Below are positions 1 to 5,429 of a stretch of DNA of 6,500 bases, piece by piece; positions within the stretch are counted from its first letter, which is position 1; every line of letters begins with the position of its first letter. The stretch is from Thermotogaceae bacterium (lineage in GTDB: Bacteria; Thermotogota; Thermotogae; Thermotogales; Thermotogaceae). The notes below the pieces were generated by a model. The model saw only the letters and a program-made list of their open reading frames with translations, was not told where the DNA came from and did not search any database. The stretch spans positions 1-6,500 of the forward strand of contig JAGHBG010000024.1 in the NCBI GenBank assembly GCA_021161105.1. The letters run 5' to 3'. Made by a program: the position numbers and the translations under genes.

Positions 1-1122
1 TACTAAAATCAGCTCATACAAAAACGGGATTGTTTTTAAATTATCCCCCCTTATCATGTTCTCTACTGCTGTGGCGTGTATATAAACTCCAGGCTCGTTG
101 TTTGAAAACGGCGTAACTCTAAGATCGTATAGACCCTTTGCCGTCGCTGTGTATCCTATTATAACAATCTTTCCATCCACAAACTTCTTCAATTCCGCTG
201 GGTTACCTCTGTAAACATTCAGAAATGGAATAGTACTGAAATTATCTTCACCTTCACCGTAGTAATACAAATTGAAAAGTCCGTGGCTGTCGAAGGGAAC
301 GTAATAGGTTTTTATTTTTATTCCATTCTTTTCTACAGGAATTTCAATGCGTTTCTTTCTAAAGTCAACCACCAGGTCTGTCTTTATAGGGTTCTGCCCA
401 AGATACAGGGCATATCCGAGTATATCCATATGAGGCAGAAAACCACTGGTTTTTTTGGTCTCTATAGCCCATTTTTCTTCTATAAATAAAGGTAGTCTCC
501 TTATTTTCCCATCCATATCAACTGCTGCAACTTCGAAACTCGCAACTGGCACTACATCTGCAAATATCTTTATAGGGGGTCTTATCTTGTAAATAGATAT
601 CGGTGTTATCAAAGATAAATCCTGGAAGTTCTTCATTTTGTAAACATAACGCAAATAACCAGTATTATCTTCCAGTTCCTTTTTCATAATTTCATTGTAA
701 TGATTATATGTTTTCTTCTCATTTATAAGATAAGTTCCAAGAACAACTTTTTTGTTTAAGAGAAGAACTGCTGCCAGATATCTATCACCTTTTGGATCTT
801 CTTCACTGGGATTGGTAAAAGAAACATCAAGGAGAACTGCTTTTGCACCAGCTTGAAATAGTTTATGTATAACCATAGCATATTTTGCCCTTGAGAGTGG
901 CCAAAAATCTCCTTCTCCTTCAAACCAGCTCAATGTTTTCTCATCCATTCCTACTACAACAACATGAGGATCGATTTTTAGTTTTCCTCGAAGGTTGTAC
1001 ATCAAATCCTGAAATTTAAGCTCAATGAACCTCAGCCACCCCAGGTTAAGAGCATAAGAAAAGAAATAAATTACAATCAGTACGACTGATAAATATAAAA
1101 GATGCCTGGTTTCCCTTCCCAA
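1..1122 (-). CDS. CHASE2-domain membrane sensor protein, 5' part (partial)
   Basis: This frame is open without a stop for 374 codons from a TTG at 1122-1120 to the window edge, so the C-terminal part is missing. The start was chosen because GGAGG (1135-1131) lies 8 bases upstream; the nearby GTG at 1131-1129 has no such site. Residues about 7-25 form a hydrophobic helix that would anchor the protein in the membrane. The pattern that follows fits an extracytoplasmic CHASE2 sensor domain: DPHVVVVGMDEKTL (about 51-64), FWPLSRAKYAMVIHKL, an AGAKAVLLDVSF strand, and near the far end VDGKIVIIGYTAT, LYDLRVTPF and EPGVYIHATAVEN. CHASE2 proteins usually continue with two or three membrane helices and a cytoplasmic output domain (nucleotide cyclase, histidine kinase or serine/threonine kinase). 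Which one applies cannot be seen here. The ligand is unknown. It is transcribed away from rpmH. The family call is firm; the function is open. Confidence 0.85.
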   Translation of the reverse strand, partial: MGRETRHLLYLSVVLIVIYFFSYALNLGWLRFIELKFQDLMYNLRGKLKIDPHVVVVGMDEKTLSWFEGEGDFWPLSRAKYAMVIHKLFQAGAKAVLLDVSFTNPSEEDPKGDRYLAAVLLLNKKVVLGTYLINEKKTYNHYNEIMKKELEDNTGYLRYVYKMKNFQDLSLITPISIYKIRPPIKIFADVVPVASFEVAAVDMDGKIRRLPLFIEEKWAIETKKTSGFLPHMDILGYALYLGQNPIKTDLVVDFRKKRIEIPVEKNGIKIKTYYVPFDSHGLFNLYYYGEGEDNFSTIPFLNVYRGNPAELKKFVDGKIVIIGYTATAKGLYDLRVTPFSNNEPGVYIHATAVENMIRGDNLKTIPFLYELILV

Positions 1123-1130
1123 GATACGCA

Positions 1131-1135
1131 CCTCC
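1131..1135 (-). promoter_or_regulatory. Ribosome binding site of the CHASE2 gene
   Basis: GGAGG followed by TG on the minus strand, 8 bases before the TTG codon at 1122-1120. It decides in favour of this TTG start over the overlapping GTG. Confidence 0.7.
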
Positions 1136-1141
1136 AGGGTG

Positions 1142-1170
1142 TAGAACATAACCTGTCTATATGGTAACAT
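1142..1170 (+). promoter_or_regulatory. Candidate promoter for the rpmH-rnpA cluster
   Basis: An extended -10 is seen as TGG then TAACAT (1165-1170, 4 of 6 matches), with a poor -35, TAGAAC (1142-1147), 17 bases upstream. The start would fall near 1177, giving a leader of about 30 bases to the rpmH GTG. A competing candidate inside the CHASE2 coding region is TATAAA (1094-1099, 5 of 6) with TTACAA (1071-1076) at 17-base spacing. I cannot choose firmly between them. Confidence 0.3.
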
Positions 1171-1174
1171 ATAG
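1157..1174. repeat. 18-bp palindrome between divergent genes (candidate operator)
   Basis: CTATATG (1157-1163) and CATATAG (1168-1174) are perfect inverted copies around the 4-base spacer GTAA. The repeat lies in the middle of the 84-bp gap between the divergent CHASE2 and rpmH starts and covers the candidate -10 boxes of both promoters. It could be a dimer-binding operator, or only the consequence of two face-to-face AT-rich -10 elements. No U-tract follows, so it is not a terminator. Confidence 0.45.
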
Positions 1175-1194
1175 CGGTGGAAAATCTCGTTCAA
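1166..1194 (-). promoter_or_regulatory. Candidate promoter for the CHASE2 gene
   Basis: Minus-strand TTGAAC (1194-1189, 4 of 6 matches to TTGACA) and TATGTT (1171-1166, 4 of 6 to TATAAT) are separated by the ideal 17 bases. Transcription would begin near 1159, giving a leader of roughly 36 bases before the TTG start. The -35 box sits over the rpmH ribosome binding site on the other strand. This is a by-eye match only. Confidence 0.4.
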
Positions 1195-1200
1195 GGAGGG
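1193..1200 (+). promoter_or_regulatory. Ribosome binding site of rpmH
   Basis: AAGGAGGG ends 6 bases before the GTG at 1207. It is near-perfectly complementary to the 16S rRNA tail and fixes the start of this very short gene. Confidence 0.8.
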
Positions 1201-1206
1201 ATTGTT

Positions 1207-1341
1207 GTGAAGAGAACATACCAACCATCAAGAAGAAAAAGGAAAAGAACACATGGATTTCTTGCAAGAAGTCGTTCCAGGGCTGGGAGAAAGGTCTTGA
1301 AAAGAAGGAGGAGAAAAGGCAGGTGGAGACTCGCCGTTTAA
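1207..1341 (+). CDS. rpmH: 50S ribosomal protein L34
   Basis: This 44-codon gene runs from GTG (1207-1209) to TAA (1339-1341). It encodes the small, extremely basic protein of the large ribosomal subunit that packs against 23S rRNA. The family signature is complete: MKRTYQPSRRKRKRTHGF at the start, then FLARSRSRAGRKVL and a final RRRRKGRWRLAV. The length of 44 matches the usual 44-46 residues. The GTG start is supported by the strong ribosome site 6 bases upstream and by the universal M-K-R-T-Y/F opening. Its last 19 bases also encode the first codons of rnpA in another frame, and the rnpA ribosome site lies inside its arginine-rich tail. It is the first gene of the plus-strand cluster and probably the most highly expressed. 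An open rnpA-frame reading exists over its whole length, but the L34 match leaves no doubt which frame is real. Confidence 0.96.
   Translation: MKRTYQPSRRKRKRTHGFLARSRSRAGRKVLKRRRRKGRWRLAV
1305..1312 (+). promoter_or_regulatory. Ribosome binding site of rnpA, inside rpmH
   Basis: AAGGAGGA within the L34 arginine codons lies 10 bases before the GTG at 1323. The spacing is slightly long but usable. Because it sits in translated sequence, rnpA initiation is probably coupled to ribosomes finishing rpmH. Confidence 0.55.
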
Positions 1342-1673
1342 CCAGGGACGAGCGCCTGAGGCTCAGAAAGGATTTTAAAAATGTATTCAAAAACGGGAAA
1401 TCTGTTTATAATGAGTACTTTAGAATCGTTTATGTAAAAAATGAATTAGGGCTAACAAGGATAGCAGTCCTGGTTAAGAAAAAAATAGGGAAAGCAGTTT
1501 ACAGAAACAGGATAAAGCGTTTAGTGAAGGAGTTTTTTAGAAATAACAAAAGATTATTCCCTGAATCGAGTGATATAGTTTTTTTAGCAAGAGGCGGGTT
1601 CAAGGGTAAAGAGAGTGTGAATTACAAAGATGTGGAGAGAGTTATTTTGGATCTTTTGGAGAGAATAAAATGA
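1323..1673 (+). CDS. rnpA: Ribonuclease P protein component
   Basis: RnpA is the small basic cofactor that binds the catalytic RNase P RNA and helps mature the 5' ends of tRNAs. With the GTG start at 1323 it is 116 residues, close to the T. maritima protein (about 117). It begins in the same way, an R-R-x-x-R-x-E-R-L-R-L-R motif leading to KDFKNVFKNGKS. The RNR signature is intact at about residues 61-66 (RNRIKR), inside GKAVYRNRIKRLVKEFFR, which is the main RNA-contact helix. The frame stays open upstream to an ATG at 1161, which would add 54 residues and run over all of rpmH. I rejected that start because it has no ribosome site and the added residues resemble an out-of-frame reading of L34. 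The gene overlaps rpmH by 19 bases and its TGA overlaps the yidD ATG. The identity is firm; the start is likely but not proven. Confidence 0.93.
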   Translation: METRRLTRDERLRLRKDFKNVFKNGKSVYNEYFRIVYVKNELGLTRIAVLVKKKIGKAVYRNRIKRLVKEFFRNNKRLFPESSDIVFLARGGFKGKESVNYKDVERVILDLLERIK

Positions 1674-1918
1674 AAAGAATTTTAATACATCTTATAAGAT
1701 TTTATCAAAAATTTATATCGCCACTTTTTCCTCCAACATGCAGGTTCGAACCTACATGCTCGAATTATTCTATACAGGCTCTTGAAAAACATGGACTCTT
1801 AAAAGGACTCTATCTGAGCCTCAGGCGCATAATTCGATGCAATCCCCTCAATGAAGGTGGATATGATCCCGTACCTGAAGAATTTCACTTTTTCAAAGTT
1901 AAGGGGAGGGAAAAATAA
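1670..1918 (+). CDS. yidD: YidD, membrane protein insertion efficiency factor
   Basis: This 82-residue protein of the YidD (DUF37/haemolytic) family helps membrane proteins insert through the Sec/YidC route at the inner face of the membrane. The N-terminal stretch, about residues 1-20 (MKRILIHLIRFYQKFISPLF), is the amphipathic membrane-binding helix typical of the family. It is followed by the conserved cysteine block PPTCRFEPTCSNYSIQAL (C24 and C30), the helix LLKGLYLSLRRIIRCNP (C57) and the G-G-Y-D-P-V-P motif. The start ATG overlaps the rnpA stop in an ATGA arrangement, with GGAGAG 6 bases upstream. The stop overlaps the yidC ATG as TAATG, so all three genes should be translationally coupled. 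The length is usual and the family assignment is secure. The detailed biochemical role of the family remains poorly defined. Confidence 0.95.
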   Translation: MKRILIHLIRFYQKFISPLFPPTCRFEPTCSNYSIQALEKHGLLKGLYLSLRRIIRCNPLNEGGYDPVPEEFHFFKVKGREK

Positions 1919-3195
1919 TGAAAAAATATGTAGTACTGGCTTTAATAGCCACTGTAGCTTTATTTATGTTTCCTTTGAGCTACGAGCTGGAGAACGACAA
2001 AATTATTGTAAAAGGAAGATTTGTTGAATATCAGATTGATGAAAATGGAGATCTTCAGAATGTTTACATCATAGTTTACCCGAACAAAAGAGTTCATATA
2101 TACACATACACAAGTGATGGTTTCACTGTATTAGATGCCTCGAATGTTGTTTCCACAAACGCTGAGGAAAAAAACGGAGATGTATATTTAAGCTTTTTGT
2201 ACTCTTCAGGTTTAAAAAAGACCTATCATTTCATTAATGGGCCGCATTACGAATTTTATGTCGAATTTTCAAAAGAGACTGCTGTAACTCTTCCAAGCGT
2301 AAATCTACCACAACACGACCTGGTTCAGGATAACTACTATGTTTCTTACTACTCCAAAAATAAAGTTGTTTCAATATGCAGGATAGAAAAAGGAAGGTTA
2401 AAAGATAATGTAGCATATGCAAAAAGAGTTCATGTTTACATGGGACCACCAAAAAAAACCTTTTTGAGAGAGGTTTTTAAAGACAACTATGACAAAGTAA
2501 TTTCTCTTCTTAACGATCTTCATGTTTACGGAGCTTATGATATAGTGTTTTATCCATTTGTATGGTTCTTCCACTGGCTTTACGAAGTCACAGGTAACTT
2601 TGGATGGGCAATAATACTATTCACCTTTGTTGTGAGATTGGTACTTTATCCACTTTATCACGCGCAAACCAAATCCATGATAAAGATGAGAAAAATTCAA
2701 AAAGATATCGAATATATCAAAAAGAAATATAAAGATCCTCAAAAACAGCAACAAGAACTCATGAAAGTTTATAAAGAAAAGGGCGTTAATCCCATGAGTG
2801 GGTGCTTGATGATGCTCATTCAACTGCCCATATTTTTTATACTCTGGGGAGTCATAAGGTACTTCCAAGAAGAGTTTGCTTTCGGTAAACCGTTTCTGCT
2901 ATGGCATGATCTTTCTGCAGGTGGATGGAAAGCCAATGCGCTATTGGTATTAATCACTATAGTGGCAAGCTTCTTCACGACTCTCATAACAAGCCAGGAT
3001 TCACGAAGCGCGTGGCAGGGAATTATAATGTCAGCTGTATTCCCGCTTCTTTTCATATCGCTTCCTTCAGGGCTTTTCCTGTATTATACAACGAACACGC
3101 TTATACAACTTGTGATTACCTATTACATATATAAAAGATACAAGATAAAAGGTATCACTGTCAGAGAACTTTTAGGACTCCCCAAAAAAGCATGA
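1918..3195 (+). CDS. yidC: Membrane protein insertase YidC (Oxa1 family, with periplasmic domain)
   Basis: YidC inserts and folds membrane proteins, alone or with SecYEG. At 425 residues this is the long form: an N-terminal signal-anchor helix (about 3-20), a large beta-rich extracytoplasmic P1 domain (about 21-195), then the five-helix Oxa1 core. In the core, the TM2 segment AIILFTFVVRLVLYPL carries the conserved groove arginine (R240). It is followed by the charged cytoplasmic coiled hairpin (about 252-290), the NPMSGCLMMLIQLPIFFILW motif in TM3 and PSGLFLYYTTNTLIQ in the last helices. The basic tail after about 405 is short. The start is fixed by an AAGGGGAGGG site just upstream, and the ATG shares one base with the yidD stop. 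The long form with P1 is typical of bacteria with an outer membrane or toga; Gram-positive YidC proteins lack it. No defects are seen. Confidence 0.97.
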   Translation: MKKYVVLALIATVALFMFPLSYELENDKIIVKGRFVEYQIDENGDLQNVYIIVYPNKRVHIYTYTSDGFTVLDASNVVSTNAEEKNGDVYLSFLYSSGLKKTYHFINGPHYEFYVEFSKETAVTLPSVNLPQHDLVQDNYYVSYYSKNKVVSICRIEKGRLKDNVAYAKRVHVYMGPPKKTFLREVFKDNYDKVISLLNDLHVYGAYDIVFYPFVWFFHWLYEVTGNFGWAIILFTFVVRLVLYPLYHAQTKSMIKMRKIQKDIEYIKKKYKDPQKQQQELMKVYKEKGVNPMSGCLMMLIQLPIFFILWGVIRYFQEEFAFGKPFLLWHDLSAGGWKANALLVLITIVASFFTTLITSQDSRSAWQGIIMSAVFPLLFISLPSGLFLYYTTNTLIQLVITYYIYKRYKIKGITVRELLGLPKKA

Positions 3196-3211
3196 CAAGG
3201 GGGCGAAGAAT

Positions 3212-3853
3212 GTGAAAAAGATACGATCCACAGCTCCAACTGTTGAAGAAGCGATAGAAAAGGTGATTAAAGAGTATGATTTAAAAGATGATGAATATAC
3301 ATATGAGATAGTAGAAAAAGGTTTTAAAGGAATTCTGGGATTCTTTTCAAAAGAAGCCACCGTCGATATAACCATAAAAAGAAATTTTTACGCCAGAAAG
3401 ATAAAGGAATTTCTTCTCGGAATAGTTAAAAGCGCTAACCTTGATGTAAAAATAAATGTCACATATAGAGGGAAAACATTTTATGTAAAAATCAAAGGAA
3501 CAGGCATAGGAAAACTTATCGGCAAGCATGGAAAAACCTTGGGAGCTTTGCAGCATATATTAACCATATTCGTAAACAGACTCAGCGACATTAAGCTGAA
3601 TGTGGTTATCGATGCCGGAGAATACAGAGAAAGGAGAAAGAAACAACTTGAAACCATTGCTGAGAATGCTATAAGAGAAGTTGTTAGAAATAAAGGAAAA
3701 GTTGTGCTTGATCCTATGTTTTCATTTGAAAGAAAGATTGTCCATGAAATAGTAAAGAAATATAAAGGTGTAAGAAGTTACTCTATAGGCGTGGAACCGT
3801 ATAGAAAGGTTGTTATAGAGTACTTTAGAAAGCATGCCAGAACGAATAGATGA
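3212..3853 (+). CDS. jag: KhpB/Jag RNA-binding protein (Jag-N, KH, R3H)
   Basis: This 213-residue protein has all three parts of the Jag (SpoIIIJ-associated, also KhpB/EloR) family. The N-terminal Jag domain (about 1-52) opens with the typical T-V-E-E-A-I-E and contains KGFKGILGFFSKEA. A KH domain (about 75-135) has the nucleic-acid-binding GxxG loop intact as GKHG (104-107), followed by KTLGALQHI. A C-terminal R3H domain (about 142-207) has R174 and H178 in the required R-x3-H spacing, within ERKIVHEIV. The family binds RNA and, in studied Gram-positives, affects cell elongation and division; its targets here are unknown. The start is GTG at 3212, about 8 bases after AAGGGGG; the overlapping ATG at 3210 is out of frame and stops at once. 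It lies 16 bases after yidC, its normal partner. Confidence 0.95.
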   Translation: MKKIRSTAPTVEEAIEKVIKEYDLKDDEYTYEIVEKGFKGILGFFSKEATVDITIKRNFYARKIKEFLLGIVKSANLDVKINVTYRGKTFYVKIKGTGIGKLIGKHGKTLGALQHILTIFVNRLSDIKLNVVIDAGEYRERRKKQLETIAENAIREVVRNKGKVVLDPMFSFERKIVHEIVKKYKGVRSYSIGVEPYRKVVIEYFRKHARTNR

Positions 3854-3865
3854 GGAAGGGGGGGG
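3852..3865 (+). promoter_or_regulatory. Ribosome binding site with an eight-G run before the cupin gene
   Basis: GAGGAA followed by eight consecutive G (3858-3865) ends 3 bases before the ATG at 3869. The site starts within the jag stop codon. A G homopolymer at this place can slip during replication and would alter ribosome-site strength or spacing rather than the protein. Confidence 0.5.
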
Positions 3866-3868
3866 ATT

Positions 3869-4150
3869 ATGGATGAAAAAGTTGTAATAAAGAAACCGAC
3901 AGAGGAAGAACTTGAAAAACTTAGTGTATTCTCATGGCCCATCTGGGAAAAGGAAGAGAGCGAATTTGACTGGTACTACGATGAAGATGAAACATTTTAT
4001 GTACTTGAAGGAGATGTTGAAGTGAGACTCGATGATGGAGAAGTTGTTAAATTTGGAAAGGGAGATCTTGTTACATTCAAAAAAGGAACAAAATGCACCT
4101 GGAGAGTTAAAAAAGCCATCAAAAAGCATTATCATTTTGGAAGTTTATAA
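3869..4150 (+). CDS. Small Cupin_3-type protein, TM1112-like
   Basis: This 93-residue single-domain cupin (DUF861/Cupin_3 type) strongly recalls T. maritima TM1112, a structurally solved small cupin of unknown function: both share LSV..WPIWEKE.SEFDWYYD..ET and GDLVTF.KG. The first cupin motif spans about residues 33-50 (FDWYYDEDETFYVLEGDV), but tryptophan, tyrosine and aspartate stand where metal-binding cupins carry H-x-H; a glutamate (E41) remains. The second motif (GDLVTFKKGTKCTW, about 65-78) also lacks the usual P-x-G and histidine. Metal catalysis of the ordinary kind is therefore doubtful, although H87 and H89 near the end could contribute. It follows jag by 15 bases and is the last gene before a terminator, so it is probably co-transcribed. 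Its start follows a run of eight G. The fold call is confident; no function is assigned. Confidence 0.88.
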   Translation: MDEKVVIKKPTEEELEKLSVFSWPIWEKEESEFDWYYDEDETFYVLEGDVEVRLDDGEVVKFGKGDLVTFKKGTKCTWRVKKAIKKHYHFGSL

Positions 4151-4185
4151 AAATAAAGGGGCCTTCTGGCCCCTTTTGCTTTAAT
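4151..4185. terminator. Bidirectional Rho-independent terminator
   Basis: A perfect 9-bp stem is formed by AAAGGGGCC (4155-4163) and GGCCCCTTT (4168-4176) around the loop TTCT. On the plus strand TTTT follows the GC core and stops cupin-cluster transcription. Read on the minus strand the stem is followed by TTTATTTTTAT, an even better U-tract, which stops the coaD-fba-ackA unit. It fills the 40-bp gap between the two converging stop codons. Confidence 0.9.
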
Positions 4186-4190
4186 TCTAT

Positions 4191-5411
4191 TCAGAACAAC
4201 TTTAGTTCTTTAATACCTTCCGTAACTATTTTATAAGTATCTCTCGCTATGACAAGCTCTTCATTTGTTGGTATTACCATAACAGCCACTTTAGACTCAG
4301 GCTTGGAAATGATTCTCTCTTCTCCAAACACTTCGTTTGCTTCTTTATCACAAACAACGCCAAGATATCCAAGATAATTATCACATATCTCCTGTCTCAT
4401 AAGTGGGAAGTTTTCCCCAACACCAGCTGTAAAGACAATCACATCTACTCCATTCATAGCAGCCGCATAAGCTCCTATATATTTAGCTATTCTGTACTCA
4501 TATATATCGAGAACCAGTCTTGCGATAGGGTCGTCATTAAACACACCTTCTTCTACTTCCCTCATATCTGAACTCTTCTTGAAAAGACCTAAAATACCAC
4601 TTTTTTTATTTAAAAGGTTATACACTTCATCAACGCTCATGTTCAGCTTTTGCTGAAGGTATATAACTATGGCAGGGTCTATATCTCCGCTTCTTGTACC
4701 CATTACAAGCCCTTCAAGTGGTGTGAAACCCATCGATGTATCAACAGATTTTCCGTACATAACTGCCGTAATGGAAGCTCCATTTCCAAGATGAGCAGTG
4801 ATTATTTTCAGAGATTCGTAAGGTTTTCCAAGGATTTCAGCAGCCCTTCTTGAGACGTACCTATGAGACGTTCCATGAAATCCATATCTTCTTATTCTGT
4901 GCTTCTCATAGAGCTCCATAGGAATAGCATAAAGATATGCTTTCTTTGGCATTGACTGATGAAACGCTGTATCAAACACTGCAACATTCGGTACATCTGG
5001 TAAGAGCTTTTTAATGGCTTTTATTCCCATTATATTTGGCGGGTTGTGAAGTGGAGCAAGATCAGCGTTCTCTTCAAGAACTTTTATTACCTCATCATCA
5101 ATGAGAACAGAACTTGCAAACCTCTCTCCACCATGAACAACTCTGTGACCAACCGCACCAATCTCTCTAACGTCTTTTATAACTCCAAGTTTTTCATCTT
5201 GAAGAATATCAAGAACCTTCTGAATTGCAACATCATGGTCTGGAAGTTCAACTTCTATTACGTGCTTCTCCCCGTTCATTTTGTGGATTATTCTGCTACC
5301 TTCAAGGCCTATTCTTTCAGCGATCCCCTGACAAAGAACCTTCTCCCCTTCCATATCAATGAACTGATACTTCACCGAAGAACTTCCAGAGTTAAGAACA
5401 AGTACTTTCAC
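4191..5411 (-). CDS. ackA: Acetate kinase
   Basis: AckA interconverts acetyl phosphate + ADP with acetate + ATP, the last ATP-yielding step of acetate fermentation, in the cytoplasm. With the GTG start at 5411 the protein has 406 residues, close to the usual length of about 400. All hallmark segments of the ASKHA fold are present: VLNSGSSSVKY with N7, GHRVVHGGERF with R90, FDTAFHQ with D147, RRYGFHGTSHRYV with H179, AHLGNGAS, DTSMGFTPLEGLVMGTRSGD with R240, FTAGVGEN, and IPTNEE with E384. The start was set by GGAGG (5424-5420) 8 bases upstream and by the expected opening M-K-V-L-V-L-N-S-G. A TTG at 5426 in the same frame would place the ribosome site inside the gene. It lies 18 bases downstream of fba in the same orientation. 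A phosphotransacetylase gene is not in the window. Confidence 0.97.
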   Translation of the reverse strand: MKVLVLNSGSSSVKYQFIDMEGEKVLCQGIAERIGLEGSRIIHKMNGEKHVIEVELPDHDVAIQKVLDILQDEKLGVIKDVREIGAVGHRVVHGGERFASSVLIDDEVIKVLEENADLAPLHNPPNIMGIKAIKKLLPDVPNVAVFDTAFHQSMPKKAYLYAIPMELYEKHRIRRYGFHGTSHRYVSRRAAEILGKPYESLKIITAHLGNGASITAVMYGKSVDTSMGFTPLEGLVMGTRSGDIDPAIVIYLQQKLNMSVDEVYNLLNKKSGILGLFKKSSDMREVEEGVFNDDPIARLVLDIYEYRIAKYIGAYAAAMNGVDVIVFTAGVGENFPLMRQEICDNYLGYLGVVCDKEANEVFGEERIISKPESKVAVMVIPTNEELVIARDTYKIVTEGIKELKLF

Positions 5412-5419
5412 CAAAGCCA

Positions 5420-5424
5420 CCTCC
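5420..5424 (-). promoter_or_regulatory. Ribosome binding site of ackA
   Basis: GGAGG (with TGG following) on the minus strand, in the fba-ackA gap, lies 8 bases before the GTG at 5411-5409. It decides against the upstream in-frame TTG at 5426 and the less well spaced TTG at 5414. Confidence 0.7.
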
Positions 5425-5429
5425 AATAA

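Noticed and set aside
283..489. Plus-strand open frame within the CHASE2 gene
   Set aside because: It lies opposite a well-supported CHASE2 coding frame, and its product shows no recognisable pattern.
1123..1206. Possible replication origin next to rpmH
   Set aside because: The gap is only 84 bp, shows no group of DnaA-box-like 9-mers, and dnaA is not adjacent.
1161..1322. ATG at 1161 as the start of a 170-residue RnpA
   Set aside because: No ribosome site precedes it, it lies in the palindrome and probably upstream of the transcription start, and the extra residues are an out-of-frame reading of L34. The GTG at 1323 gives the family length.
1157..1390. Minus-strand open frame opposite rpmH/rnpA
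   Set aside because: Its low-complexity phenylalanine/serine-rich product is the antisense of an AGA/AAG-rich coding region, with no ribosome site or family resemblance.
2234..3056. Minus-strand open frames opposite yidC
   Set aside because: They overlap one another and lie opposite conserved YidC segments; no start signals or domains are seen.
5046..5429. 127-codon plus-strand open frame opposite the start of ackA
   Set aside because: The opposite strand encodes highly conserved acetate kinase motifs. This frame has no ribosome site or family signature.
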